From Bolinopsis microptera (lineage: Eukaryota; Ctenophora; Tentaculata; Lobata; Bolinopsidae), in the NCBI RefSeq assembly GCF_026151205.1, contig NC_087074.1, positions 5,828,001-5,892,000 of the forward strand: a DNA stretch of 64,000 nucleotides. Reading direction: 5' to 3'. Below are positions 1 through 14,000 of this stretch, piece by piece. A program made the translations under genes and the position numbers. Every line of letters begins with the position of its first letter. Position 1 is the first letter of the stretch. The notes beneath the pieces are model-generated. The model was not told where the DNA came from and made no database searches. It was given only the letters and a program-made list of their open reading frames with translations.

Positions 1-485
1 CTGTGTTCGATATGAAGTGTCAGGTGAGTGTTCAACATGTTCAGTGCTGTGTTCGATATGAAGTGTCAGGTGAGTGTTCAACATGTTCAGTGCTTGTTGG
101 ATATGAAGTGTCAGGTGAGTGTTCAACATGTTCAGTGCTGTGTTCGATATGAAGTGTCAGGTGAGTGTTCAACATGTTCAGTGCTGTGTTCGATATGAAG
201 TGTCAGGTGAGTGTTCAACATGTTCAGTGCTGTGTTTGATATGAAGTGTCAGGTGAGTGTTCAACATGTTCAGTGCTTGTTGGATATGAAGTGTCAGGTG
301 AGTGTTCAACATGTTCAGTGCTGTGTTCGATATGAAGTGTCAGGTGAGTGTTCAACATGTTCAGTGCTTGTTGGATATGAAGTGTCAGGTGAGTGTTCAA
401 CATGTTCAGTGCTGTGTTTGATATGAAGTGTCAGGTGAGTGTTCAACATGTTCAGTGCTGTGTTTGATATGAAGTGTCAGGTGAG
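1..485 (+). repeat. 46-bp minisatellite carrying an exon end and splice donor
   Basis: About 10.6 tandem units of 46 bp, with a 45-bp variant. Each unit holds the string TTCGATATGAAGTGTCAG followed by the donor GTGAGTG, and ends in TTCAG, an acceptor-like tail. The stretch before the donor reads AVFDMKCQ and its phase fits the next ATM exon at 630, so the last copy before 483 is probably the edge of a true ATM exon. The array continues left of the window. Confidence 0.9.
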
Positions 486-629
486 TTTTACCTGATAATT
501 TAATCATTATACGCGTTTAATTATCAGTTATCATGGTAACTAAGTTTCTTATGACTAAAAGAATAGAAGGCCAAAATTATTGTATTTATACAGGTGTTTT
601 TTTAATAAAATAAAAACCGCTCTAAACAG

Positions 630-3600
630 GAAGATAAAAGTACGGACCTGTCCTCACCCCTCCGGACCTACCTCCTCTTCCTAAAATCCTGTCTCGTAAC
701 CACATCTACCCTGATCCTCCCTGCTCTTAACAAACTGGTTCAGCTCGCTGCTCACGCCCCTTCAGTCACCGCTAAGGTTACTTCGTGGTTTAATTTATTG
801 TTTTATCTAGATAGTTGTTTGAATGACCGATCATTGGAGATAAGTTACCCCATCAATTCTAAAGAATCAATAGATATAACCTAAGGATTGACGTCCTCTT
901 ACCTCCGCAGGCAGTTGAGAATATCTCCGATATCCTGGAGTACACCTCACCACGTGCACTGTTTACCACATTCAGCGAGCGGGTCTTGTTGTCTTGGTTA
1001 CGTGATAAGAACGAGCTCCGCCATTTCCCCACTGCTACATTCAGTTACTCTTCCTTGTTCGAATTTTACAGGTAAAAGAGAAACTGCTGACCTTTATAGG
1101 TTATAACAATACGTTTATAATGCGCTGTAACCAATAATGTGTGATAAAATCAACCAAAACGTAAATAAAATTAATGTTTAGACTATACTTTCTTCAGAGA
1201 ACAGTGTGGCGTTATAAGTCTGGCTCTACTTCTAGAAGGCGAATATACTCAGCTATCCCAAGTATTTGAAATACTTGGCACACCGCCAGAAGATGCTCTG
1301 CAGAGCATTTGCCCGCTGCTCCTTGGGGGAATTCTCCCGATGAACAATTCAGAAGATGTGAAATACAGGGAAACATTCCCGAAGATCTTTGAATACCTTA
1401 ACTCTGCTCTGAGCGACCCGAAAATAGTAAAAGACTGTCTGAAGAATAACATAGACCTGGTTGTTACGGAGATGTTACTCAGAATTTCTGATCCTATGGA
1501 AGGACGGTATTCAAAGTATTCCAGGTATTTTGCTCGTTTCCAATATACTAAGATCATCAGGGGACCGGTGGCGGACAGAAAGGTGGAGCTTTACGCATTG
1601 CCCACCACCTGTTGTGCTTAACATAACCATCATAAATCTACAACTCGGTCATTAGCTGTGAATTATTCATTATAATAATATTAAACATAATAATATATAT
1701 AAAACTCAATGGTACCCTTGTGACCTCAGGTCTGACTCAGTGTTGGTGAAAAACCCGCCTACTCTTCTAAGCTGGTGTCTCAATGTTTAGAGACTATCAG
1801 AGCGCAGATGAAGGACACTAAAAAACCTGGGATCTTCAAACTTTTAGCTATGTCAAATGTACAGTAAGACTTTGCTGTCAAAAATACAATATTTAGTACT
1901 AGGTTTCTTTGCCTCAAGACGCTTTTCCACGAATATTTTTCTTCTATTAAATATGAAATAGCAGCAAAATATTACCTGTTACAGGGTGGAGTACACGGAG
2001 TTTTGTTGAACCTCTACGAGAAGTATTACGAAGCTAAGAATAATCCCATCAGGAGACACTATCTCACATCCTACCAGGTACACAATACTAAATACATATA
2101 ATAAAACTAAATATACTAAATTAGCTTGATCACTGCGCAGAAATAATGTATCAGATTTTCTTATGTTATGATATTTCTGCGCGGGCTTTCCCAAATCTCT
2201 CAAAAGTTGACTCCTTCTCACAAGAGCTTATATTAACAATAAATCTCACCCCATCAGTTTCTTCTTGACATGGTCCTGAAAGACCCCAACAACTGCAGCA
2301 GTATATCGGGGGAATGGCGTCACCTGGTGACCAGCATCGTCACCACCGTCACCCTGGTCCTCTCCAGACATCACCCAGGTAATAACCACAGTCACCCTGA
2401 TCATCTCCAGACATCACCCAGGTAATAACCACCGTCACCCTGATCCTCTCCAGACATCACCCAGGTAATAACCACAGTCACCCTGATCATCTCCAGACAT
2501 CACCCAGGTATTAACCACAGTCACCCTGGTCCTCTCCAGACATCACCCAGGTATTAACCACAGTCACCCTGGTCCTCTCCAGACATCACCCAGGTAATAA
2601 CCACCCTCACCCTGGTCCTCTCCAGACATCACCCAGGTATTAACCACAGTCACCCTGGTCCTCTCCAGACATCACCCAGGTATTAACCACAGTCACCCTG
2701 GTCCTCTCCAGACATCACCCAGGTAATAACCACAGTCACCCTGGTCCTCTCCAGACATCACCCAGGTATTAACCACAGTCACCCTGGTCCTCTCCAGACA
2801 TCACCCAGGTATTAACCACAGTCACCCTGGTCCTCTCCAGACATCACCCAGGTAATAACCACAGTCACCCTGGTCCTCTCCAGACATCACCCAGGTATTA
2901 ACCACAGTCACCCTGGTCCTCTCCAGACATCACCCAGGTATTAACCACAGTCACCCTGGTCCTCTCCAGACATCACCCAGGTAATAACCACCGTCACCCT
3001 GGTCCTCTCCAGACATCACCCAGGTAATAACCACCGTCACCCTGGTCCTCTCCAGACATCACCCAGGTAATGATGGGTTAATATATAATACTGATATGAA
3101 GATTTGAAGCAGAGCACGCCGCACAGGGTAGTGTTTTGGTTTTGTTTCAAATAAATGGCATTTAATTGTGGATAATAATTTAAGAAACTTATTTCTGTCA
3201 CTTGATGCTGTAACATTAACGGCAACCAGCAACAATTTTATTTGAACTTTTCATTTAGAATTAAAACAAGTCTTTCGTATTATGGAGCCAGGGTGTGGAC
3301 TGGCTACACCCTGGTGAAAGCACTTCTATCCCATTAATAATACTCAATAAATGTGTAGTGCTGTAATAAGTTTAAATCTAATTATGCTGTAAATTGTTTA
3401 CATCTTTGTATCTGTAATAAGTTCAAAACTAATTATGTTGGAAATTGTTTACATCTTTGTATCTCATCAGGAGGTCCACTACCAGACGGAACTATCATTA
3501 CCCAATCCTTTGACATGTTATCATCTCTCTTCTCTCTACCTAACGTGTACAACCTCCTCGGTAACTCAGTAACACCCCTCTTGAGAACACTCTCTGTCAT

Positions 3601-5078
3601 GACGTCACCAATTGAGGATATGACGTCATCAGATGGTTTTGTGACGTCATCACAGAGTGAGACGGTAAGACAGGTTGAAAAGGTGCTGAGGTTACTGTTG
3701 AAAGATTGCCAGTCTCCTGAGTTTTTACCGATAGTTCAGTTCAACGACTTGGAGTTGGACGACAGATATAAGAGCTGTACCCGTCTGCCACTTAGTTCCA
3801 AGGTAATTAGGTAATTAGTTGTAATTAGGTAATTAATCAAGATAACGTCATTTGGCAATCGCTCATCATGGTAATAGCTTGAATCAATATGTTTGACCCA
3901 TTTCCGCCACAGGATCTGTTGAGAACCGTCCGAAGTGTAGAAGGAGCCTACTGGTACCTTTCCAGCAAGAAGTCATCCTTCAACATGACGTCATCCTTCA
4001 ACATGACGTCATCAAACAACATGACGTCATCAAACGAGTCCACGACATCATGCGAGGAGGATCTCATGATACAGAACACGGCGATACACACCCTCCTTCG
4101 ATCAGATGATAACGAAGCGAGACTCCTTCTGGGAACTCTGGATCATATCTCCGATCTTGATATCAGCTTGATCAACACCATTGATGATCCAAGTGAGTAA
4201 AGTTTTATTTCTGTTAATGATACTGATGTAAGAATATCTCCAATATAATAATTTTGGATTTCGAATTTTACATTAAGTATCGCACTGTATGTACTGAGTG
4301 GCATTATTTTCTCTGCTACCCTTGACATCAATACCTCAACTTGTAGATATTAGAGACTGGGGAGAAGTAGATACTGACGAGATACAGTATTGTGGGATCG
4401 CTACTGACGCTGTCAGGCCTTACTTAATCGACTCTGAGTAAGATCAAGAAGATTCTAGTCACTTAACTTTTACACTAACCTTTACACTAACTTGTTAACC
4501 AACTTCTTTACATGCCTTTTAACTGGAGTCATGTCTAGACATAATCTCAGCTTATGTCTAGAGTTTTAGGAGATTTTAGAAGTTTTAACATTTCAGCCCA
4601 TTAATCCGCCGTACAGCGTACCGTGTGGCTAACAACATTTTGAGGAGCGGGACTGGTAAATCTTTTGTTAAATCCTGCTTCAACTCGGAGCAGTCCATTG
4701 ACAATATTATCCCCTTTGCTATGATCGGTAGCCCTGTAAGTACACGCCAGATTGGGGGGGGGGGGGGGTTCACGCCAGATTAACATGACGGCTTAAATTT
4801 CGTTTGAAAAATATTTTTCTCTGTTTTCATCTTCGTTATTCGACGAACTTTGATCATGTTAATGAAACGTTAATGATAAATAGTAAATTTGTCATAATTA
4901 ATAAATAGAATATAGAGATAATAAATGTTTTGAATTGCTTGCTAAGTTGGATGCATTTCAGGAGAAAGCACCCCCACGTGCTACCCTGAACTCTACAGTG
5001 AAATTGAGCCATCCTAGTTTGCTCACCATGTGCTCCTGTGATGTGCTCAGATATCTGCTGCCTCTCGCTACACTTAGG
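630..5078 (+). CDS. ATM: ATM exons, HEAT-repeat solenoid part
   Basis: Eleven exons: 630-776, 911-1071, 1198-1524, 1741-1858, 1985-2077, 2258-2378, 3471-3802, 3913-4192, 4347-4437, 4597-4735 and 4962-5078. They encode amphipathic helical repeats that follow human ATM in order; for example the exon at 2258 (FLLDMVLKD, then a W and SRHHP) matches the human stretch around LLLKDIKSGLGGAW. Sequence identity is low here, as is normal for this solenoid; the placement rests on order, phase and open frames. The exons at 3471 and 3913 carry inserted MTSS-type low-complexity segments. The exon at 1741 could alternatively begin a few bases away, but the chosen acceptor is the one that keeps the frame open and phase-matched. 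Confidence 0.88.
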
Positions 5079-8000
5079 GTAATTAATGCAATAAACTGAA
5101 TACAATTATTTAGCATATAATGGGGGGGGGGGGGGGGGGGGGGGGGGGGTTGACTGATGGAATTTTTTTGCCAATTTAACTTCAGTAAGGTACTTGGAAA
5201 TCTTTTGGGGTAAGTTTAAGTACTTTAAGATACTTTATCGGTTTATCAACAATTTCATCTAATTTACATAACAGCTTGATTATTGTATCATCAAATTCCG
5301 GGACACCTATTTATAGTGATTTAGATCTTAAAAAGTTAAGAGCGTGTTTTTAACTCAGATAACTGGGTATATTGCTGAAAACACTGCTTACCGTGGTAGT
5401 TACTGGGTTATATAGTTATATAGTTATATTTGCTTATATTTTATTGGCTTATATTGGCGTTGGTATGTAGTCTTTTTCCAATACATACTTACATAGGGCT
5501 GCACTTCTTGCTGTATTCAGCTTTCTCTAATTTTTTGTCGTCACGAGAGGTTACGAAATTTGTTTTTAAATGAAAGTGTTTATCTTACATTAACAAAATA
5601 TTACAGTCTGATAAGATACAAATTTTAGACTTAATATGTCTCATATAACACGATAAGTTAATTTTTTAATCTAGAAAATCAAACTTTTAAAGAAAACTTT
5701 GCGATCAAACTAACGGTTTTTAGCGTAAATATTTTAAATTACATTTAAACATGAAAATAAAGAAATTACTATCCCGATGTATGATGTATTTGAAAACAGT
5801 TCAACATTCCACTGTTCTTATCATTACCATCTATAAGTGTTACAGAGCACTTTCTAGCTAGAATCTTCTGATAACCCCAGCTTATACAATGAACACGACA
5901 GGTCTTATCTTTACAGCTGAACCGTAACAGTATTCCCACTTCAAGGGATCTCCCATACTCTCAGACAGGGTTGTTTCCCTTTGTTTCCAGAAACAAAGTG
6001 ATCCCCAATGCCAGTATTTGTCAGTTATATCTTGACAAGGTCTACCATGCCACGTTATCGGCTGGGTGCAGTAGATTGTGCAGTCTAAGGTAATGTCAAG
6101 AGTAAAGTGAATATTATCAGCTAGCATGTGGGATTCTCTGTGAAAATGTATATCATCAGGGTAGAGGTTAGGATCTGTAACTAGTTGTATGTTAAAGGAA
6201 TCATCGTTTTCCCCTGTTGCAGCTGTTACTCGCAGTATAAACCCACAATCCCCTTCCTTGCTGCAGTTTGTTATAGAGCCCTGATGGAATTTAAACTTGA
6301 TTTCGTGATCTCGTGCAAATAGTTCTTCTGGAGAGTATTTAGATATGGATGGTATCCGATTGGAACATTTTTGAGATACCATGCTGGCTTTCCTTTGTAT
6401 TTTATCAATCAGGCCACCAAGGAATAGTCCATTTTTTTGCCTCATGTATGCGAGTTCTAGAGGTTTCCATCCTCTGCTCTGCATTGTATGAGCGAATTTT
6501 TCAATAAATTCGTCCCTGATGGATACAAAAGGTGCATTTATATCAATCCTTTTCTCAAAAAGCCAATTATAAACAGCATCAAAGAAAATGTAGCTGTTTC
6601 TAACCATTGGAGACTGTATCAAAAAGGTTGTCAGCTCATCAAGATCGTTTATGTTATTGAGCTGCTGAAAATCAACAAACAAGTTTGGCAAAGCTGCGTC
6701 TGACATGGTATCTTTAATTTCCTTCTGCATCAGGGCTTTATTATATTGTTGGAGAGCCCTCACGACGAGCCTGAAGTGCTCAGTTGTGGGAGTTTTCAGT
6801 TCTGCCAGCTTCTCGAACAGTCGTTGATAGACAGTCTCGTAAGTAGAATAGCAATCTTTATAGGTCAACCTCTGGAGTATGCATCTGCTGGTTTGACCAA
6901 GAGTATTGTCAGTTCTTTCCAAGTTGTTGATAAGAGCTTCCACAAGAACATGCTCCTGATTAGGAATAAGTTCCATTATCACATCAAGATACTTTGCAGA
7001 ACAGGATGAGAAATCGCTGAGGTATTTTATCACAAAATACTGTGTGCAGATTGCAGAGGATGTAAATTTCTTGATTACCACATCTATGAAAGTTCTCTTT
7101 TTCAATTTCTCCAGAGTATACATGGCCTCATCAAACAAGAATAACTGCTCGTCAAAATTATCCTCTCTTATGGACTCTGTCAATTCTTGAAAGTATTCAA
7201 AACACCTTTCTATCAACCAGTTAACCTAAAAAACGTGGACTATTTTGTTGAGATCTCTGAAGTTGAGTTTTGAGATATCTTTCAAAGTACCAGAATATGA
7301 GCCTTCTAGGAAACATTGTACTGCGCTTTTAGAGAATTCTTTAACTTCAATTTCTGTTTGATTAAGTTCTACTGTTATTTTTTTAATAATAGAGCTATTG
7401 AAGGACATTATTGCTGAGTTTGCAAGAAGAGCTTCATCTTTCAAAAGAAACTTCAGGTTGTCATGGGAGGCGGAGCCGAGATATTCCAACCCAAAGTTCA
7501 TTGGTACTTGAATACAAGGAACTAGCGATACCATCCTGTTCATTCGTTTATACTGGAAAGTGTTCAAATTTAAGATAACGATATTTACTCTATTATAAGC
7601 AACAAACAGTCTTAAATCAGAATTTGCCCAGTTTCAAAACCTTACAATAAAATAGCTGGCTTGTGGTTAGAGAAACGTTATCTGCATCACATCTTAAGTG
7701 CAGGCGATTATTGACGTTTAGAAAATCCTCACAAAATCTTATACGGGTGAAAAATGGTACGAAAACAACATAAAACAAGGAAACCATCACTTGATTTCAA
7801 ACATAATATTTCGGTACACTATCATCACGCAAATTAAATCAGTGCTGTGGGCTCCTTATCAGGTTTATGAGGTTAGGTCACCATTTTACGTTTCAAATAA
7901 CAAGTCGCACAAGCGCCATGATTCAATTTATAACCGAGTCACACTGAAAATAACCTCAGACTTCCATTTACTTTCACTCGTCTTCATTTTAATGTTACAA

Positions 8001-11000
8001 TTAATTAAAATCCCTTAAATTAAACCTTAAAACCAGCCAGTCGCCAATCACATTTCCGTTGTGTTACATTTCATGACAGGGGCTCAACAATGCGAAACAT
8101 TTAAAAAATATTTATCTCACATAACAGCTTGGCTGTAATATCAAATATCAAATTCCACCTCCCAGGTCCTATTTATAGTGATTTAGATAAGATCTTAAGA
8201 GCGTGTTTTTAACTCAGATAACTGGGTATATTGCTGAAAACACTGCTTACCGTGGTAGTTACTGGGTGGGTCCCTTATATTGGCTTATATTGGCGTTGGT
8301 ATTTAGTCTTTCCCCAATACATACTTACATAGGGCTGCACTTCTTGCTGTATTCAGCTTTCTCTAATTTTCTTCATCACAAAGGTTACGAAATTCATTTT
8401 ATAACAAAAGTTTTTATCTTACATTAAAAAAATATTACAGTCTGATAAGATACAAATTCTATACTTAATATGCCTCATAATACACGATAAGTTAATTTTA
8501 ATCTAGAAAATCAAACGTTTAAAGAAAACTTTGCGATCAAACTAATATAACAGTTTTTAACGTAAATATTTAAATTACATTTAAACATGAAAATAAAGAA
8601 ATTACTGTCCCGATGTATGATATATTTGAAAACAGAACATTCAACTCAGTTGAACAGTTGAATTTCAGTTGAATTTCAACTGTTCTTATCATTACCATCT
8701 ATAAGAGTTACAGAGCACTTTCTAGCTAGAATCTTCTCATTACCCCAGCTTATACAATGTACACGACAGGTCTTATCTTTACAGCTGAACCGTAACAGTA
8801 TTCCCACTTGAAGGGATCTCCCATACTCTCAGACCGGGTTGTTTCTCCATGTTTCCAGAAACAACGTCTGTCCCAATGCCAGTATTTGTCAGTTATATCT
8901 AGACAAGGTCTACCATGCCACGTTATCTGCTTGCTAGGATAGGTTGTGCCGTCTAAGGTAATATCAATAGTAAAGTGAATATTATCAGCTAGCATGTGGG
9001 ATTCTCTGTGAAAATGTATATCATCAGGATATAGGTTAGGAACTGTAACTAGTTGTATGTTAAACGAATCATCGTTTTTCCCTGTTGCAGCTGTTACTCG
9101 CAGTATAAACCCACAATCCCCTTCCTTGCTGCAGTTTGTTATAGAGGCCTGTTTGAATCTAAACTTGATGTCATGATCTCGTGCAAATAGTTCTTCTGGA
9201 GAGTATTCAGATTTAGATGGTATGCGATTTGAGCAGTTTTCAGATACCATGCTGGCTTTATTTTGTATTTTATCAACCAGGCCACCAAGGTATAGTCCAT
9301 GTTTTTGCTTCATGTATACGAGCTCTAGAGGTTTCCATCCTCTGCTCTGCATTGTATGAGCGAATTTTTCAATAAGTTCGTCTCTGATGGATACGAAAGG
9401 TGTACTTATATCAATTCTTTTCTCACAAAGCCAATTAAGAACAGCATCAAAGAAAATGTAGCTGTTTCTAACCATTGGAGATTCTATCAAAAAGGTTGTC
9501 AGCTCATCAAGATCGTTTATGTTCTTGTGCTGCTGATAATCAAGAAACAAGTTTGACAGAGCTGCGAATGATGAAGTGGAATCTTTTATTTCCTTCTGGG
9601 CTTTATTGTATTGTTGGAGAGCCCTCATAATTAACCTGAAGTCCTCAGTTGTCGGGGTTTCCAGTTCTGCCAGCTTCTCGAACAGTCGTTGATAGACAGT
9701 CTCGTAAGTAGAAGAACAATCTTTATAGGTCAACCTCTGGAGTATGCATCTGCTGGTCTGACCAAGAATATTTTCAGTCCTTTCCAAGTTGTTGATAAGA
9801 GCTTCCACAAGAACATGCTCCTGATCATCAGTAAGTTCCATTATCACATCAAGATTCTTTGTAGAACAGGATGAGAAATCGCTGAGGTATTTTGTCACAA
9901 AATACTGTGTGCAGTTTGCAAAAGATGTAAATTTCTTGATAACCAAATCTATGAAAGTTCTCTTTTTCAATTTCTCCTGAGTATACATGGCTTCATCAAA
10001 TAAGAATAACTGCTCGTCAAAATTATCCTCTCTTACGGACTCCGTCAATTCCTGAAAGTACTCAAAGCACTTTTCTATCAACCAGTTTACCTCAAAAGCA
10101 TGGACTATTTTGTTGAGATCTCTGAAGTTGAGTTTTGAGATATCTTTCAAAGTACCAGAATATGAGGCTTCTAGGAAACATTGTACTGCGCTTTCAGAGA
10201 ATTCTTTAACTTCAATTTCTGTCTGAAAAAGTTCTACTGTTATCTTTTTAATAATAGGACTATTGAAGGACATAATTGCTGAGTTTGCAAGACGTACTTC
10301 ATCTTTCAAAAGAAACTTCAGGTTGCCATGGGATGGGGAGATGAGATATTCCAACCCAAAGTTCATTGGTACTTGAATACAAGTAACTAGCGGAGCCATC
10401 CTGTTCATTCGTTTATACTGGAAAGTGTTCTAATTTTAAATAACGATATTTACTCTATTTACAGCAACATGATTTTTCAAGAACAAAATTATGATAAAAA
10501 CTTTATGATCTGCATTTCAAGTTATCACTTAAGTGCAGGCGATTAATGACATTTAGATTATCAAGAAAATATGTATAATTGTTAATTTACAAAATGGGGC
10601 ATAAACAACAGAAAACAGTGAAATCACCAGTAGATTGTGAACATAATAATATATCGGTACACTCTCATCACGCAGACTAAATTAATGTAGTATGTCCTTT
10701 ATCCTGTAACTTAATGAGGTTTGTAAATTAATAACGTGTGTAAACACATACTATTCCTCTTGATGAGTGGATTACATTCCAAGTTCATTCAAGTTATTCA
10801 ACTCGGACAATAACATTATTTTGTGTAGATGTGACGTCACAAATAACAATTCGCACATGTCTCACGGTCCAATTTTTAGCAAAGTTGCACTGAAAATAAC
10901 CTCCAACTTCACATTCACTCGTCCTCAATTTTATGTAATTATTAACTTTCTAAACCCCCTGGCCCTTGCGGCTTTCCTCCCCCTTTCTACCTGACTTCCA

Positions 11001-14000
11001 TCAACTGATACCTATTTATAGAAGTTTTATTAAAGAATGTGAAGAACGATAAAATGTTAAATTACATTCCCGAACTATTATTATAACCGTTTTAAGAGTG
11101 TTCAGATTTTTAAAGGAATTTTGGGTTTTACTAACTTTTTACAATTTTTAGGCTTATGTCACTGAAGATGACGCCTTGCAACATGTTTGACGATAGCCTG
11201 TAAATTGATAGTTTGATCTCAGTATTTACAACAAATCATCTAGCTTGATTGATTCAAAGGGAGAATTAAATTCCTCTGTCCCTAACTATTAACTACATTC
11301 TAACTGCACAATGTTCCTTAGCCGGAGTTACTAGAGAAAGTGCTAGGACCGGTACTACACGATCTGATCTCCTCATTCCCCGACTACAAACCCCTGCTAT
11401 CTTCTCTTTTTATGGGAGAAGTAGTGGAACACCCCCGTATTAAACATCTTCAGAGTACACAGTTCCTTTCCAACAAACCCATCGATAAATCAGGGTACAA
11501 TAGTACATACAGTTTTATATATTATTGAATATTGACAGTTGACTGGCTATCTTTGCTTTGAAATATTTTTGGTTTCATCCAGGATTTAAAACTAAACACC
11601 ATTTCTTTGCACTGATATTGGAGTCATGATATCCGACTAATTTACTGATCTATTTAAGATAGCATCTCAACATATCTTCACCAGGGTCCGGTACAATAAC
11701 TTCTCATGGCTGGAACTAGACTGGTTGGATATGTGTAAAGCAGCTATTAAGCTGTGCCAGTACACCAGTGCTCTTCTCTATCTGGAACTACACGTGGAGG
11801 AGTAAGTCTTTTAACATGTCTATACTTGTGATTAAATAATAAAGTAGAACATTATAATCATTATGAGATTTTTTGTGAACCACTGTTGAATGGTTGGGTG
11901 ACCAGTTATGATAGCTGCTTATCAAGTTATCCTTTTAGTAAGTCGTTTTTTCTGAGGAAACAGATGAACATAGTAACTTAATTCCACCGCTCCTTTCTTG
12001 TGAACTATAATCATCAGTCACACTGTTTTAAAAGCTGTTGGATGGTGACTAGTGAGAACAACCTAGCTGCTTATCAAAGTTATCCTATTAGTGATTTTTT
12101 CTGAGGAAACAGCTGAAATTGTCTTGATTTTCCGATCAAATTTAGTTAACACTATATTTTATTTTGTAGACTGGACGATGCAAAGCAGCTGACCAGATCT
12201 CAGGGCCTCTCTTCAAACGCCGATACTCAGGAATTACTGCTGGAGATTTACCTAAATCTGAAGTGTAGCGACGCTATTTATGGTTTGTGATTAACAAAAT
12301 AAAATATGCAATGTTTTTATTGTTAAATATGATATCATTTCATTATTTACGTTTAGTTGGGAATATAGTAAATACCAAAATCCAGCAGAATCAATCAGCT
12401 TTATAATTTATCGCACTTAAAGCATTGTGATGCATAGTTTTTAGTTTTCAGCCAAACTTCAAGTTCAAAGTGACTACCTAATTAATTAATTAATTAATAA
12501 CCCCGAGACTCCCCCAGGTACGCAGTGCAACACTGAGTCCTCTAAACTAAAGATTTACTCCTACCAACACCGATGGTACGATCTAATAACTTTCAGTGAC
12601 CTAACTGGAGACAGGACACATCTGCTGACTGCTGTGAAACACACTACACCCTCCATACTGCTGCCCACCCTCCTCTCCTCTCAATCTCCGGTACGTTTTA
12701 GAGAGTCAGTACACCCCCCCCCCCCTCTTTACTATACCCTCCATACTGTAATCTACCCCTGCTCCAGTCCGTGTAACAGAACTCCTCCATGTTCATCACT
12801 CATCAGCTGTGTAGAGCACAGTGTATCTGGTGAATCTTTAAGCTGTCAACACAGGATTGCAACACAGTAACCAGTGCTCGTGGACTCGATTCCTCATGAG
12901 GGAACAATTGGGGCAGAGGAATCGTTCTAATCGTTGAAGAAAATCTTCAGTGGGGTAGATTCTAGTGGGATGGGAATTTCCGGGGGTACGCCACGTACTA
13001 CTAGTATCCACGTTGATCGTTCTGAAAGAAGTATTTAGTTTAATTTAGTTCAGTTAGCTTTTTTAAGTTCTAACGATATTCTTATCCAATAAATCCCGTT
13101 AAATAACAGCTGATAGTTAAAATTAGATGCTGGAGTATTTCAGTAATGACTATAAACAGTGGTCGACTACATAAAATAACACGTTTAGACTTTAGATAGT
13201 TAGATAAACCGTTTCACAGTTAATAAAGGAGGTGGATAATGTACATTAACTTGGAACTGAGTCATACAAACTAAATATTTCCAACAAAAAATAAATCCTA
13301 AATCTTACGAGGACTTACAGACTGAGCAGCGCTGAACTGGAGTTTTGATCAGTTTATCTGGTGAGCAATGTAGGTGCAGTATCAGCAATAATGTTATTAT
13401 TTATGTAGTTTCTTGAGATAAGCTAGCGCTTATTACTCCCAAGATAACAACTACGTAGTATGTAGGTGTAATTTCAATAATGATGAACTGTGTCTCCGTT
13501 GATGTATTCCTCCAGGAGCTTCGAAGCTGTTGAAGCAAGAGAGAGTTGGTTAAGAACTGAGAAAGGGTTGGAGAGATGCTATGAGTAATAAACTGTCACC
13601 CCTGCAGATTTCGTCGATTTCAGGTGCCGTCGGTACCATAAAAATTAAAAGCAAAATTTTTTTCCCTAAAATCGAACGCTTTCTGCGCAAAAAATTGACC
13701 TCAACAGAAAAAATTAAACATGGCTTCAAATCCAAATTTGAACCAGAGATTTTTCACTTCCTCTCGATAAACTCAATTTTCAACCCAAAATAAAGTCTCA
13801 AAGGGGTAAATTACTCAGGTCAGGATTGTAGGCAATGATTATGCCAAACCATACATTTTTGTAAATTCATTAAACTTTCAATTTAGCCTAAAACACCCTA
13901 TTTCGCAAAATTTTTCCGGGGGGCTGCGCCCCCCTAGCCCCCGCCAATGGGGTCCGCGCCCCCAGTCCCCTGCCACAGCTTGCAGCTTCGCTCGCCGACA

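Noticed and set aside
211-426. Open frame through the 46-bp array
   Set aside because: It arises because the unit happens to be open; it has no independent coding signal beyond the short exon-like core.
1525-1621. Extension of the ATM exon past 1524
   Set aside because: The frame stays open to 1621, but the donor CCAG/GTATTT fits the phase of the next exon at 1741.
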